Source of the DNA: an uncultured Desulfobulbus sp.
GTDB taxonomy: Bacteria > Desulfobacterota > Desulfobulbia > Desulfobulbales > Desulfobulbaceae
Reading direction: 5' to 3'
DNA length: 64,000 nucleotides
Assembly: GCF_963665445.1 (NCBI RefSeq)
Contig: NZ_OY762276.1
Span: forward strand, 467,501 to 531,500
The notes beneath the pieces were generated by a model. It was not told where the DNA came from, did no database searches, and saw only the letters and a program-made list of their open reading frames with translations. The translations under genes and the position numbers were made by a program. This document shows, one piece after another, positions 27,840-37,586 of the stretch. The number at the start of each line of letters is the position of its first letter. Positions within the stretch are counted from its first letter, which is position 1.

Positions 27840-28754
27840 GTGATGACCAGTCTTGTCGAACGATTCGTAACCTGGCTGCTTGTGGAAAAGGGCTATTCGC
27901 CCCATACGGCCGACGGCTATCAAAGAGACCTGCTCGAGTTTCTTCAGTTTTCCGGGCCTTCGCTGAACCCGGAGGCTCTGACACCCGTGGTGGTGCAGTC
28001 CTTTGTCGGCTCGTTGTACAACCGCAACGCCAGTGCCTCGGTGGCCAGGAAACTTTCGGCCTTGCGCACCTTTTTTCGTTTTCTCAAGCGGGAACATCTG
28101 CTCAGCTCGGACCCGCTGGCCGGAGTGGCCGGGCCCAAACAGGGGCAGCATATCCCTGCCTTTCTCACCGTTGACGAGGTGTTCGCCCTGCTCGAGGCAC
28201 CGGTGGTCTCCGATCGTTACTGGCGACGGGATCGAGCCCTGCTGGAGATCCTCTATGCTACCGGCATGCGGGTTTCGGAGGTGGTGGGCGCAAACATCGA
28301 GGACATTGATCTGGGGGAAGAGATGGTGCGGGTTCACGGCAAGGGCAACAAGGAGCGGATCGTCCCTTTCGGGCGTGCGGCCCGTGAAGCGCTCGAGCAG
28401 TATCTGCCCGAGCGGCACTCCCTGCAGTTGGCCCGGGTCCTCAGGGGACGTGCTGCCGATGAGCAGGCCTGCTTTCTCAATGGCCAGGGAAGTCGGCTGA
28501 GCGTGCGCAGTGTGGAGCGGCTCATTCAGACCTACGCGCAGCGGGCCGGAATCGGGGTGACGGTTACTCCCCATGCGCTGCGCCACTCCTTTGCCACCCA
28601 CCTTTTGGAGATGGGGGCGGATCTGCGCACCGTTCAGGAACTGCTCGGTCATGTCAGTCTTTCCACCACCCAGAAATACACCCATCTCAACCTTGACCAT
28701 CTCTCCCGGGTGTATGATCGGGCCCATCCCCAGGCAAAGATGTCCTCCCGCTGA
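27840..28754 (+). CDS. xerC: Tyrosine recombinase XerC
   Basis: A 304-residue site-specific recombinase for chromosome dimer resolution at dif. The N-terminal SAM-like domain (V-E-K-G-Y-S-P-H-T-A-D-G-Y) is followed by catalytic residues Arg in G-M-R-V-S-E (about 143), H-A-L-R-H (about 245-249), L-G-H and Tyr in T-Q-K-Y-T-H (280). L-G-H-V-S-L-S-T-T-Q is closer to XerC than XerD. It is divergent from xseB and its promoter must lie in 27728-27839. Start ATG or GTG near 27840 is uncertain by a few codons. Confidence 0.9.
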   Translation: MMTSLVERFVTWLLVEKGYSPHTADGYQRDLLEFLQFSGPSLNPEALTPVVVQSFVGSLYNRNASASVARKLSALRTFFRFLKREHLLSSDPLAGVAGPKQGQHIPAFLTVDEVFALLEAPVVSDRYWRRDRALLEILYATGMRVSEVVGANIEDIDLGEEMVRVHGKGNKERIVPFGRAAREALEQYLPERHSLQLARVLRGRAADEQACFLNGQGSRLSVRSVERLIQTYAQRAGIGVTVTPHALRHSFATHLLEMGADLRTVQELLGHVSLSTTQKYTHLNLDHLSRVYDRAHPQAKMSSR

Positions 28755-28840
28755 GTACGGCTGAGGCTTGACGGCTTTTTTGATCGTGGTTACAGGTCAA
28801 AGCCAACTTTCCTTCGTTAACCTCATCCTCTGTAGACCCT

Positions 28841-29380
28841 ATGCACAAACCAATCATTCGTTCCACCACCATTGTCGCCATTCGCCACAAGGGTGAAGTT
28901 GTGGTTGCCGGCGACGGTCAGGTGACCCTTGGCTCCACGGTCATCAAACACCAGGCGCGCAAGGTGCGTCGGCTCTACCACGACAAGGTGATCACCGGTT
29001 TCGCCGGATCCACCGCCGATGCCTTTACCCTCTATGACCGGCTGGAATCCAAGCTCGAGCAGTTCAACGGCAACCTGATGCGCTCGGCGGTTGAGTTGGC
29101 CAAGGACTGGCGGATGGACAAGATGCTACGGCGGCTGGAAGCGATGCTGATCGCGGTGGATGCAAAACATTCCCTGTTGCTTTCCGGAACCGGCGACGTG
29201 ATCGAGGCCGATGATTCCATCCTTGCCATCGGTTCCGGCGGACCCTATGCCCTGGCAGCCGCCCGTGCCCTGGTCGCCCATTCCGATCTCGATGCCGAGG
29301 CCATTGCCCGCACCTCCCTGGAAATTGCCGGCTCAATTTGCATCTATACCAACTCCAACATCGTTGTCGAAAAAATATGA
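28841..29380 (+). CDS. hslV: ATP-dependent protease proteolytic subunit HslV
   Basis: A 179-residue proteasome-type peptidase that forms the inner rings of HslUV. The sequence [10 protein letters not shown] matches the mature N-terminus, whose first Thr (residue 9) is the nucleophile. The extra MHKPIIRS would be a propeptide or a wrong start. G-D-G-Q-V-T-L-G and G-S-G-G-P-Y-A are conserved. The stop overlaps the hslU ATG (ATGA), indicating coupled translation. Confidence 0.95.
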   Translation: MHKPIIRSTTIVAIRHKGEVVVAGDGQVTLGSTVIKHQARKVRRLYHDKVITGFAGSTADAFTLYDRLESKLEQFNGNLMRSAVELAKDWRMDKMLRRLEAMLIAVDAKHSLLLSGTGDVIEADDSILAIGSGGPYALAAARALVAHSDLDAEAIARTSLEIAGSICIYTNSNIVVEKI

Positions 29381-30780
29381 AAGGCATCAATTCATTAACA
29401 CCCCGGCAAACCGTTGCCGAGCTCGACCGCTATATCATCGGTCAGGCAGACGCCAAACGTTCGGTGGCCATCGCCCTGCGCAACCGCTGGCGGCGTCAGC
29501 AGGTCGAGCCGCCGCTTCGGGAGGAGATCGCGCCGAAGAACATCATCATGATCGGGCCCACCGGTGTGGGTAAGACCGAGATCGCCCGTCGTCTGGCCCA
29601 GTTGGCCCAGTCGCCGTTTCTCAAGGTGGAAGCCTCCAAGTTCACCGAGGTCGGTTATGTGGGGAGGGACGTGGAATCCATGATTCGCGATCTCACCCAA
29701 CTGGCGATCAACATGGTCACCAAGGAGGAGCAGGAAGGCGTCCAGGAAAAGGCGGCGGTCATGGCCGAGGAGCGCTTGCTCGATCTGCTCTTACCGCCCG
29801 TGGGGGGGCAGGCCGGAGTGGCCACCACGCCTGCCTCCAATGTGATCCCGCTTGGCTACGAAGGCGGCGATCGCCGGGATGAGAGCCGTGCCCAGACCAC
29901 CCGCGAACGGTTTCGCGAGATGCTCCGCAAGGGCGATCTCGATGATCGGATGGTGGAGATGAGCGTCTCCGCAACCGGCGCTACCCCCGTGGTCGAGGTC
30001 TTTTCCGCCTCGGGAATGGAAGAAATGCAGAGTTCGCTCCAGGATGCCTTTTCCAAGTTTTTTCCCAAGAAAAAGCAGACCAAGAAGATCAAGGTGCCCG
30101 AGGCCCTCGAACTGTTGAAACGGGAGGAGGCCGAGCGACTGGTGGATCACGAGAGCGTCAGCGAGAAGGCCATTCGCCGCACCGAGCAATCCGGCATCAT
30201 CTTTCTTGACGAGATCGACAAGATCGCCGCCCGCAGCGGTGCCGGCTCCGGCTCGCCCGATGTCTCACGTGAAGGCGTGCAGCGCGATTTGCTGCCGATC
30301 GTCGAGGGCACCACCGTGACCACCAAGTACGGCCCGGTCAAGACCGATCACATCCTCTTTATCGCCAGCGGCGCCTTTCACATGGCCAAGCCCTCGGATC
30401 TGGCGCCCGAGCTTCAGGGGCGTTTTCCGATCCGGGTCAACCTGCATGCATTGGGGGAGGAAGAGTTTTTCCGTATCCTCACCGAGCCGCAGAATGCGCT
30501 GATCAAGCAGTATCAGGCCCTGCTTGCCACCGAGGAGATCAATCTGATTTTCGAGGAAGAGGCTATCCGCGAGATGGCCAGAATAGCGGTTCAGGTAAAC
30601 CAGAAAACCGAGGATATCGGTGCCCGTCGCCTGCATACCGTGGTCGAACGGGTGCTGGACGAGGTCTCCTTCGATGCCTCGGACCGGGAAGATCTCACCT
30701 TCACCGTCACCGCGGACTATGTCCGCCGTCAGTTGGACGATATTTCCGAGAACCAGGATTTGAGCCGATATATTCTGTAA
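29377..30780 (+). CDS. hslU: ATP-dependent protease ATPase subunit HslU
   Basis: The start at 29377 ([13 protein letters not shown]) overlaps the hslV stop by 4 nt; the longer frame is a readback into hslV. Product of 467 residues, AAA+ unfoldase. Walker A is G-P-T-G-V-G-K-T (about residue 60), Walker [12 protein letters not shown], then sensor region I-A-S-G-A-F-H. The I domain and the C-terminal D-L-S-R-Y-I-L tail, which docks on HslV, are present. Confidence 0.96.
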   Translation: MKGINSLTPRQTVAELDRYIIGQADAKRSVAIALRNRWRRQQVEPPLREEIAPKNIIMIGPTGVGKTEIARRLAQLAQSPFLKVEASKFTEVGYVGRDVESMIRDLTQLAINMVTKEEQEGVQEKAAVMAEERLLDLLLPPVGGQAGVATTPASNVIPLGYEGGDRRDESRAQTTRERFREMLRKGDLDDRMVEMSVSATGATPVVEVFSASGMEEMQSSLQDAFSKFFPKKKQTKKIKVPEALELLKREEAERLVDHESVSEKAIRRTEQSGIIFLDEIDKIAARSGAGSGSPDVSREGVQRDLLPIVEGTTVTTKYGPVKTDHILFIASGAFHMAKPSDLAPELQGRFPIRVNLHALGEEEFFRILTEPQNALIKQYQALLATEEINLIFEEEAIREMARIAVQVNQKTEDIGARRLHTVVERVLDEVSFDASDREDLTFTVTADYVRRQLDDISENQDLSRYIL

Positions 30781-30791
30781 ACGAGGCGGGG

Positions 30792-31316
30792 ATGAAGCTT
30801 GAGGACATCGATCCGGACCTGAAATACTGTTCGCAGTGCGGCGATGAATACCGCGCTGAAATGGAGACCTGCGCCTCCTGCGGGATTACCCTCCAGTGGG
30901 GCCATGCGCTCCTTGCAGCTGGCGCCGGCAAGAGTGCTGCCCCGCAAGCTCCGGTGGGCATCGCTCCTGAAGAGGCGGCGGTCAGTATCCGCAAGGGGCC
31001 GATGCTGCAGATCAAGGAGTTACAGCGCTTTTTACAAAGCCGCGGCTTGGCCGCAAGGATCGCCAAAGAGGAGGGCGCAGGCTGTGGATGTCGCGGGCCG
31101 GAGGTGATTCTCCAGGTGCGGGAAGGGGATCTGCAGCAGGTCATGGCCCTACTTGCCGAGGAGTACTGGTCGAGCACCGGTCTGGACGACCACGATACCC
31201 AATTTGCTGGCGCGGTGTTTGATGAACGGGAACAAGAGACCCTCTGCCCGGCCTGCGGCTACCGTTTTTCCACCCGTGAAACCACCTGTCCCGACTGCGG
31301 ACTGTGCTTTGGTTGA
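30792..31316 (+). CDS. Hypothetical protein with terminal zinc ribbons
   Basis: A 174-residue protein lying 11 nt after hslU, with CGGGGATG near its start, so probably in the hslVU operon. Both ends carry CxxC pairs: C-S-Q-C-G and C-A-S-C-G near the N-terminus, C-P-A-C-G and C-P-D-C-G at the C-terminus. The middle has a P-M-L-Q-I-K-E-L-Q-R-F-L helix and beta strands typical of a small ferredoxin-like fold. A DUF2007-like role is a guess. No signal peptide. Confidence 0.65.
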   Translation: MKLEDIDPDLKYCSQCGDEYRAEMETCASCGITLQWGHALLAAGAGKSAAPQAPVGIAPEEAAVSIRKGPMLQIKELQRFLQSRGLAARIAKEEGAGCGCRGPEVILQVREGDLQQVMALLAEEYWSSTGLDDHDTQFAGAVFDEREQETLCPACGYRFSTRETTCPDCGLCFG

Positions 31317-31415
31317 ATTCATGCCAACAGATGGCGGAGAACGATCGCGTGTTTGTGATCTAAGGGCAGTCCTTCTTATGCCTCAACTCCTTTGGGTGAA
31401 GCCAGGGTGAGGCGC

Positions 31416-32213
31416 ATGGAACAGGCCTCGCCCATCATCACCCTCACCACGGATTTCGGTCTGCGCGATACCTATGTGGGCCAGATGAAAGGCGCCCTGC
31501 TGCAGGGCTGCCCATCCGCGACTCTGGTCGACCTCACCCATGCGATTCCGAGTTGGGATGTCCTCGCCGCCGCGCTCACCCTGCACACCAGCTATCCCTA
31601 TTTTCCCGTCGGCACGGTGCACCTCGTCGTGGTCGACCCCGGCGTCGGCAGCAGCCGCCGGATTCTCGCGGCCCGCGGCGGGGATCAGTTTTTCGTCTGC
31701 CCGGATAACGGTATCCTCAGTTTCCTCCTTCACGAACACCGCCTGCAGGCGGTGCATCGGGTGGAGATGGACCTAGCCGCAACGACGATCAGTCCGACTT
31801 TTCACGGTCGAGATATCATGGCCCCGGTTGCCGCCGCTTTGGCCGGAGGGGCGGGACTGGAAAAATTCGGAGCAAAACTTGCGTTCTCCTCCCTTGAACG
31901 GATCGATCTTCCCCAGGCGGAAATTGCTGACCACAGGATGAACGGGCAGGTGCTGTCCATCGATCACTTTGGCAATGTGCGCACCTCGATTCGTCTGGAC
32001 ACCCCCCTGCGCAATCCGGCACATTTTTCCGCGGTGGTGATCAACGAATATCGCATCTCCACTTTCGTGACCCATTACAGTGAGGCTCCTATCGGTGCTT
32101 TGCTCGTTCTCATCGACAGTTCCGGCTTTGTCGAGGTGGCGGCCAATCAGGCGAGTGCGGCTGCCTTGATCGGATGTCGACCCGGCGATGCATTATCTAT
32201 CGAATTTGAGTAA
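31416..32213 (+). CDS. SAM hydrolase (DUF62, fluorinase/chlorinase family)
   Basis: I place the start at the ATG at 31416 (MEQASPIITLTTDFG) after AGGGTGAGG. Motifs T-D-F-G-L-R-D-x-Y-V-G, V-V-D-P-G-V-G-S, D-N-G-I-L-S and G-R-D-I-M-A-P-V-A define the S-adenosyl-L-methionine hydroxide adenosyltransferase fold. Most bacterial members hydrolyse SAM to adenosine and methionine rather than halogenate it. Biological role uncertain. Confidence 0.85.
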   Translation: MEQASPIITLTTDFGLRDTYVGQMKGALLQGCPSATLVDLTHAIPSWDVLAAALTLHTSYPYFPVGTVHLVVVDPGVGSSRRILAARGGDQFFVCPDNGILSFLLHEHRLQAVHRVEMDLAATTISPTFHGRDIMAPVAAALAGGAGLEKFGAKLAFSSLERIDLPQAEIADHRMNGQVLSIDHFGNVRTSIRLDTPLRNPAHFSAVVINEYRISTFVTHYSEAPIGALLVLIDSSGFVEVAANQASAAALIGCRPGDALSIEFE

Positions 32214-32392
32214 AAAGAGAGGTATACTTACTCTTGCAAATCTTTCTGTTTCACCTGCGTCCGACGCATAAGGAACGGAAGAAATGGATCGGCAACGGAT
32301 CACAGCATGCATCCTGTTGCGAGTTGTCCCCACCCCCTTAAGTTTACTAAGAGTTTGCCTCTCAACTCGTTTTCTTGAAAGGAGAAGATTGT

Positions 32393-33031
32393 ATGAAACA
32401 ACTGGCCAAGTTTTCGGCGATTGTCGTGGTCTCAGCAGCGTTGACCTCCTGTGCAACCAATCAACAGACAGGAACCGCTGTCGGCGCTGGTGCGGGTGCC
32501 GGAATCGGCGCCATTTTGGGACAGGCGATTGGACATAATACCACCAGTACCCTGGTCGGCGCCAGTATCGGTGCCGCCATCGGCGGTATTGCCGGAAATC
32601 AGATCGGGGCGTACATGGACAATCAGGAACGTGCCCTGCGGCAGCTTTCCGATGCTAGCATCCAGCGTGACCAGGATGTGCTGACCGCCACCTTCAAGAG
32701 CGATATGTTTTTTGATTATGACTCCGCCCAGCTGAAACCCGGTGCATACAGCGAGCTCAACCGGGTGACCGGCGTGCTCAATCAATATCCGCAGACCACG
32801 ATCACCGTCGAGGGGCACACCGATTCGCGTGGATCCGAGGCGTACAATCAGCAGTTGTCCGAACGCCGCGCCGAGGCGGTGAAGACCGCCCTGGTGCAGC
32901 AGGGGGTCGATCCCCGTCGCATCGATGCCGTCGGTTATGGTGAATCCCAGCCGATCTCCTCAAGCGATGCCATGAATCGCCGGGTGAATATCGTCATCAA
33001 CCCGATTCGTCAATCCAACGGATCGTATTGA
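32393..33031 (+). CDS. OmpA-family lipoprotein with glycine zipper
   Basis: The ATG at 32393 follows AAAGGAG. Residues 1-18 form a lipoprotein signal with lipobox L-T-S-C. A Gly-rich zipper (G-A-G-A-G-A-G-I-G-A-I-L) follows, then an OmpA peptidoglycan-binding domain with F-F-D-Y-D-S-A-Q-L, T-V-E-G-H-T-D-S-R-G-S and N-x-x-L-S-E-R-R-A. It probably links the outer membrane to peptidoglycan, like Pal or YiaD. Confidence 0.9.
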   Translation: MKQLAKFSAIVVVSAALTSCATNQQTGTAVGAGAGAGIGAILGQAIGHNTTSTLVGASIGAAIGGIAGNQIGAYMDNQERALRQLSDASIQRDQDVLTATFKSDMFFDYDSAQLKPGAYSELNRVTGVLNQYPQTTITVEGHTDSRGSEAYNQQLSERRAEAVKTALVQQGVDPRRIDAVGYGESQPISSSDAMNRRVNIVINPIRQSNGSY

Positions 33032-33226
33032 GATACTGCCTGTTCTGCCTGTTGCCCTTGATCCGTATTCAGGGGCACAGGTTGTACCCTGTACCTTTTC
33101 TCTCTTTCTTTCCGCATTTTTTTGCTTCCCTTTTTTCTCTCACCTATAATACAGTTGTAGCAAGCAGTTACCTGTCTCGTTGTTCTTGTATGACCAAACC
33201 TTACATTACTACAGGAGGAGGAACGC

Positions 33227-33514
33227 ATGGCTGTTAAAATCTTGATCAAACGGAAAGTGGCAAAGGAACTCACCCCTCAGCTGGATGGTCTGCTGAAAAA
33301 ATTGCGGGCCCTGACCCTTAACCAAAAAGGCTATATTTCCGGCGAAACATTTTCCCAGTTGGATGAACCGGGGGTCAGCATGGTCATCAGTACCTGGCAG
33401 AGTTTGGACGACTGGCGGGCATGGACCTTGAGCAAAGAGCGGATCGACTTGCAGGAGCAAATCGATAAACTGCTCGGCGCGCCGACCAAATACGAAATTT
33501 TTGAGAACGCCTGA
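33227..33514 (+). CDS. ABM-domain (antibiotic biosynthesis monooxygenase-like) protein
   Basis: A 95-residue dimeric alpha/beta-barrel protein with an excellent AGGAGGAGG ribosome site. Y-I-S-G-E-T-F-S-Q-L and S-T-W-Q-S-L-D-D-W-R-A-W match the ABM fold, whose members include heme oxygenases and quinol monooxygenases. The key substrate residues cannot be judged. No obvious operon partner. Confidence 0.75.
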   Translation: MAVKILIKRKVAKELTPQLDGLLKKLRALTLNQKGYISGETFSQLDEPGVSMVISTWQSLDDWRAWTLSKERIDLQEQIDKLLGAPTKYEIFENA

Positions 33515-33516
33515 TT

Positions 33517-33580
33517 GTCATTCTCGACAAAAGCCCCAAGAATGAAGTTTTGAGCTTTGTAACCCTCTGATTTTATAAAA
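33517..33580 (+). repeat. Degenerate half of the 101-bp MITE
   Basis: GTCATTCTCGACAAAAGCC, then GAAGTTTTGAGCTTTGTAA and CTGATTTTAT, resemble the first 60 bp of the MITE. It stops before the palindrome-ended repeat begins. Confidence 0.4.
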
Positions 33581-33608
33581 CGTTAACGCCAGAATTCAAC
33601 TCGAAAAT

Positions 33609-33707
33609 GAGATCTCTCCCCCCGGTCGAGATGGCACCCGGGTGGCGTGGCGCCTCTCGGGGCAACCCGCGATTTCGATGTCATCCCGAACGAATGTGAG
33701 GGATCTC
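33609..33707 (+). repeat. Palindrome-ended repeat, copy 2
   Basis: A 99-bp copy bounded by GAGATCTCTC and GAGGGATCTC, with ATGTCATCCCGAACGAATG near the end. See 22391-22487 and 42438-42536. Confidence 0.65.
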
Positions 33708-33787
33708 AAAATCAGCACCTTGAGCTGAAGATCAACGGGAATCTAGAGGTTTTGACGTTGTACGAAGCGATCCTGATTGCGTGATAG

Positions 33788-33828
33788 AAAAAACGGCGGT
33801 CCATCCTGATGATGGGCCGCCGTTTTTG
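33788..33828. terminator. Bidirectional terminator downstream of dnaE
   Basis: CGGCGGTCCATC pairs with GATGGGCCGCCG (33794-33822), flanked by AAAAAA and TTTTT. It can end dnaE on the minus strand. Confidence 0.8.
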
Positions 33829-33862
33829 CGTTATGGGGGCTGGGTTGGTTCTTCCGCAGGTT

Positions 33863-36800
33863 TCAGAAAGCAGGCTTACCGTTTCCCTTGCCGTTGCCCC
33901 GGCCATTACCGTTACGGCGCTGATTGATCTCAGGTTGGCGCATCAGGACTTGGAGCGAGCGAGGCCCGCAGAGGTCGGTGATCTTATGGAAAAGGTCCGA
34001 TGACGGGCGAACGCTCATATCCTTGAGCACCTGGATATCCACCTCGCCGCGGTTGTCGAAATGGAGAGTCAGCAGCACCGGTGTGGCACCGTGGTGCTGA
34101 TACAAAAGCTCCTTGAGCTCCATCATATGCTGGCGCGAGGTACGGTTTGCCCGCAGGGTGATCACCGCTCGTTCCGTGTATTTTTCCAGGGCCTGTCCCA
34201 GGGTTTTCACCTCCTGGGCGATGATCTTGGCCCCCCGCTCTCCCTGTTGCACCGCCCCCAATACCACCAGCGGCTGGTCGCTGAGCAGCAGATCGGAACA
34301 TTCGGCAAAGGTCGAAGGAAAGACGATCACCTCCATCTTGCCGCTCATATCCTCCAGGGTGGTGAAGGCCATGCGATCACCCTTTTTCGATTTATGCTCC
34401 TTGTAGCTGGCAATGAGCCCGCCTATACGCACCATCTGATCGTCGCGCAGTTTTTCCACCCCGGCTATTTCCATGTCCACCGCCCGCTGCAGATCTTCCA
34501 TCACCCCCTCAAGGGGATGACCGGTGAGGAAAAAGCCCACGGTTTCCTTTTCCGCTGCCAGTTTCTCCAGGTTGGGCCATTCATCCACATCGGCGGGCAG
34601 TTCAACCTCCACGGCCTCGTTCTGTTTGGCCGCGGGCTGGCCCAGGGCAAACAGGTTCATCTGGCCGCTGAGCCGGTCACGCTGGATCGCCTTGGCTCGA
34701 TCGATACACTGGTCCAGCATGGCCATGTACTGCGCGCGCTTGCCGTTCATCGAGTCAAAGGCCCCGGCCTTGATCAGGCTTTCAATGACCTTGCGGTTGA
34801 CCTTGGAGCTGTCGACCCGGCTGCAGAAATCACTCAAGGACCGGTAGGGGCCGCTGGTCTCACGCTCCTCGATGATCGAGTCCAGGGCAGCGCCGCCCAC
34901 GTTTTTCACCGCAGCCAGACCGAAGCGAACCCGGTCGTTGATGACCGTGAAATCGGTGAAGGATTCGTTGATGTCCGGGGGCAGGACCTCGATTTTGAGG
35001 CTGCGGCACTCGTTGATGTACTTGACCACCTTGTCGGTGTTGTCGTAGTCGCAGGAGAGCAGGGCAGCGAGGAACTGGGCCGGATAGTGGGCCTTGAGGT
35101 AGGCGGTCTGATAGGCCACCAGGGCATAGGCCGCGGAGTGCGATTTGTTGAAGCCGTACCCGGCAAACTTGGCCATCAGGTCAAAGATATAGGTGGCCTT
35201 GTCCTCGGGGATGTTGTTTTTCTTGGCCCCGGCCATGAATTTGCCGCGTTCGGTCTCCATGACCTCGGGAATCTTCTTGCCCATGGCCCGGCGGAGAATA
35301 TCCGCATCGCCCAGGCTGTAACCCGCGAGGATGTTGGATATCTTCATGACCTGCTCCTGGTAGACGATAACCCCGTAGGTCTCCTGGAGCACAGATTTGA
35401 TCTGAGGCAGCGGGTAATCGGCGGGCCTGCGGCCATGCTTGGTCTCGACAAAGCTGTCCACCATACCCGAGTCCAATGGGCCCGGACGATACAGGGCCAC
35501 CAGGGCGATCAGGTCGGTGAACTGTTCGGGCGCCATCTTGATCAACAGTTCGCGCATGCCGTCGCTTTCCAGCTGAAATACGCCCAGGGAGTCGCCGCGG
35601 CAGAGCAGGGCATAGGTTTGGGGGTCATCCATCGGGATCTTGCGCAGGTCCACGTCCTTGTCCAGATCGTAGCGGATGAGTTTCAAGGCCCGGTCAATCA
35701 CGGTCAGGGTCTTGAGGCCGAGAAAGTCGAACTTGATCAGCCCGGTCTTCTCGGTGTACTTCATCGCGTACTGGGTCAGAATCTCCTTGTTGGGCCCGAT
35801 GCAGACCGGCAGATACTCGACCATGGGTTGGGGCGAGACCACCACACCGGCGGCGTGGGTCGACTTGTGGCGGGACAATCCCTCCAGGGTCTGGGAAATA
35901 GTCAACAGTTCCCGCACCTCCGCATCCTTCATCGCCTCGCGCAACCGGGGTTCCTTTTCGATCGCCTTCTTGAGGGTGATCTTCAGCTCTTCGGGCACAA
36001 GTTTGGCGATCTTATCCACCACCGGCAGGGGGATATCCAAAACTCGGCCCACGTCGCGCAACACCGCTCTGGCCTTCATCGACCCATAGGCCACGATCTG
36101 GGCCACATGGGCATCGCCGCCGTAGCGACGCCTGACGTAATCGATGACCTCGTCCCGCCGATCCTTGCAGAAGTCGACGTCGAAGTCCGGCATGGAGACG
36201 CGTTCCACATTGAGAAAACGCTCGAACAGCAGGCCGTAAGGGATGGGATCGATGTCGGTGATCGACATGCAGAAGGCGGCCAGGCTGCCCGCTCCGGAGC
36301 CACGTCCCGGGCCGACCGGGATTTTGTGATCCTTGGCCCAGTTGATAAAGTCGGCCACAATCAAGAAGTACCCGGAAAATCCCATCTCCTGGATAACGCC
36401 GATCTCGTACTCAAGCCGCTCCCGGTAGGTCGCCTCGGTTTCGTCGCTGAACTCGCCCATCTCCCGCATGTGATCCATGCGTTTTTTAAAGCCGTCCCAA
36501 CATGCCTGGGAAAAGACCGATTCCAGGGTTTCCCCTTCCTCGATCGGGAAGATCGGAAAATAATGGTTGCTGAAATCCAGCTTCAGGTCGCAGCGCTCAG
36601 CCACCTCCAGGGTGTTGCTGATCGATTCGGGACAGTAGCTGAATTGGGCTGCCATCTCCTCGCCGGATTTGAAGTAGAGTTCGTTGGTCTCGAAGCGGAA
36701 CCGGTTGGGATCGTTGATGGTCTTGCCGGTCTGGATGCAGAGCAAGACCTCGTGGGCATAGGATTCCTCCTTGGTGAGGTAATGGCAGTCGTTGGTCGCC

Positions 36801-37402
36801 ACCAGCTTGATGCCCAACTCCTTGGAGAGTGCCATCAGTCCTCTGTTGGCGATGGTCTGCTCCGGCAGGCCGTTTTCCTGAATTTCGAAGTAGAGGCGGT
36901 CGCCAAAGACTTTCTGCAACTCCAGGGCGCGTGCTCGGGCGACGTCCTCCTCGTTGTGGGAGAGGCGCCAGGGGATTTCCCCCTTGAGGCAGGCGGTGAG
37001 GATGAGCAGACCCTCATGGTGGGCATAGAGGGTTTGGCGATCGATGCGCGGCCGGTAGTAGAATCCCTCGGTTTGTGCCAGCGAGGCCAGTTTCATCAGA
37101 TTTTTGTAGCCGGTCTCATTCATGGCCAGGGCGACGAGATGAAAGTTATGCCCGGCGCTGCGGTCATGCAGGTGCATGCCGTTTTCCGCCATGTAGAATT
37201 CGCAGCCGACCAGCGGTTTGATGCCGGCCTTCTTGGCTTTTTCATAGAACTCCAGGGCCCCGTACATTGCGCCATGGTCGGTGAGGGCAACGGCCTCCAT
37301 GCCGAATTCCTTGGCGGTGTCGACCAGGTCGCCGACGCGGATGGCCCCGTCGAGCATGGAATACTGGGAGTGGACGTGAAGGTGAACAAAGGGAGTTGGC
37401 AT
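33863..37402 (-). CDS. dnaE: DNA polymerase III alpha subunit
   Basis: The replicative polymerase, 1179 residues, close to the E. coli length. The N-terminal PHP domain begins F-V-H-L-H-V-H-S-Q-Y-S. The polymerase core has P-G-R-G-S-G-A-G-S-L and the catalytic P-D-F-D-V-D-F. The finger region includes Y-Q-E-Q-V-M and H-S-A-A-Y-A-L-V-A-Y. A C-terminal OB domain (V-R-I-G-G-L-I) is present, and the last residues are Gly/Asn-rich (N-G-N-G-R-G-N-G-K). It is monocistronic. A 1117-codon open frame on the opposite strand is a shadow. Confidence 0.97.
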   Translation of the reverse strand: MPTPFVHLHVHSQYSMLDGAIRVGDLVDTAKEFGMEAVALTDHGAMYGALEFYEKAKKAGIKPLVGCEFYMAENGMHLHDRSAGHNFHLVALAMNETGYKNLMKLASLAQTEGFYYRPRIDRQTLYAHHEGLLILTACLKGEIPWRLSHNEEDVARARALELQKVFGDRLYFEIQENGLPEQTIANRGLMALSKELGIKLVATNDCHYLTKEESYAHEVLLCIQTGKTINDPNRFRFETNELYFKSGEEMAAQFSYCPESISNTLEVAERCDLKLDFSNHYFPIFPIEEGETLESVFSQACWDGFKKRMDHMREMGEFSDETEATYRERLEYEIGVIQEMGFSGYFLIVADFINWAKDHKIPVGPGRGSGAGSLAAFCMSITDIDPIPYGLLFERFLNVERVSMPDFDVDFCKDRRDEVIDYVRRRYGGDAHVAQIVAYGSMKARAVLRDVGRVLDIPLPVVDKIAKLVPEELKITLKKAIEKEPRLREAMKDAEVRELLTISQTLEGLSRHKSTHAAGVVVSPQPMVEYLPVCIGPNKEILTQYAMKYTEKTGLIKFDFLGLKTLTVIDRALKLIRYDLDKDVDLRKIPMDDPQTYALLCRGDSLGVFQLESDGMRELLIKMAPEQFTDLIALVALYRPGPLDSGMVDSFVETKHGRRPADYPLPQIKSVLQETYGVIVYQEQVMKISNILAGYSLGDADILRRAMGKKIPEVMETERGKFMAGAKKNNIPEDKATYIFDLMAKFAGYGFNKSHSAAYALVAYQTAYLKAHYPAQFLAALLSCDYDNTDKVVKYINECRSLKIEVLPPDINESFTDFTVINDRVRFGLAAVKNVGGAALDSIIEERETSGPYRSLSDFCSRVDSSKVNRKVIESLIKAGAFDSMNGKRAQYMAMLDQCIDRAKAIQRDRLSGQMNLFALGQPAAKQNEAVEVELPADVDEWPNLEKLAAEKETVGFFLTGHPLEGVMEDLQRAVDMEIAGVEKLRDDQMVRIGGLIASYKEHKSKKGDRMAFTTLEDMSGKMEVIVFPSTFAECSDLLLSDQPLVVLGAVQQGERGAKIIAQEVKTLGQALEKYTERAVITLRANRTSRQHMMELKELLYQHHGATPVLLTLHFDNRGEVDIQVLKDMSVRPSSDLFHKITDLCGPRSLQVLMRQPEINQRRNGNGRGNGKGNGKPAF

Positions 37403-37586
37403 AAATTTACTTAATTGCGATTATTTATTTGGTTTATGGGGGTGCGTTGGGTGCTGAAAGGTGCAAGGGAAAACGTCCTCAGGGGCCCCTCCTTGATTTT
37501 CAACGACATGCTCCCCTTAAAATTATCGAGTCAGATTGGACAGGAGAAAACTTGACTCTTAACGCTATTAATCAGTCGAGAGGATT

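Noticed and set aside
34061..37414. 1117-codon open frame on the plus strand opposite dnaE
   Set aside because: dnaE is certain by motifs; the reverse frame is open only because of high third-position G+C, and its translation shows no domain.
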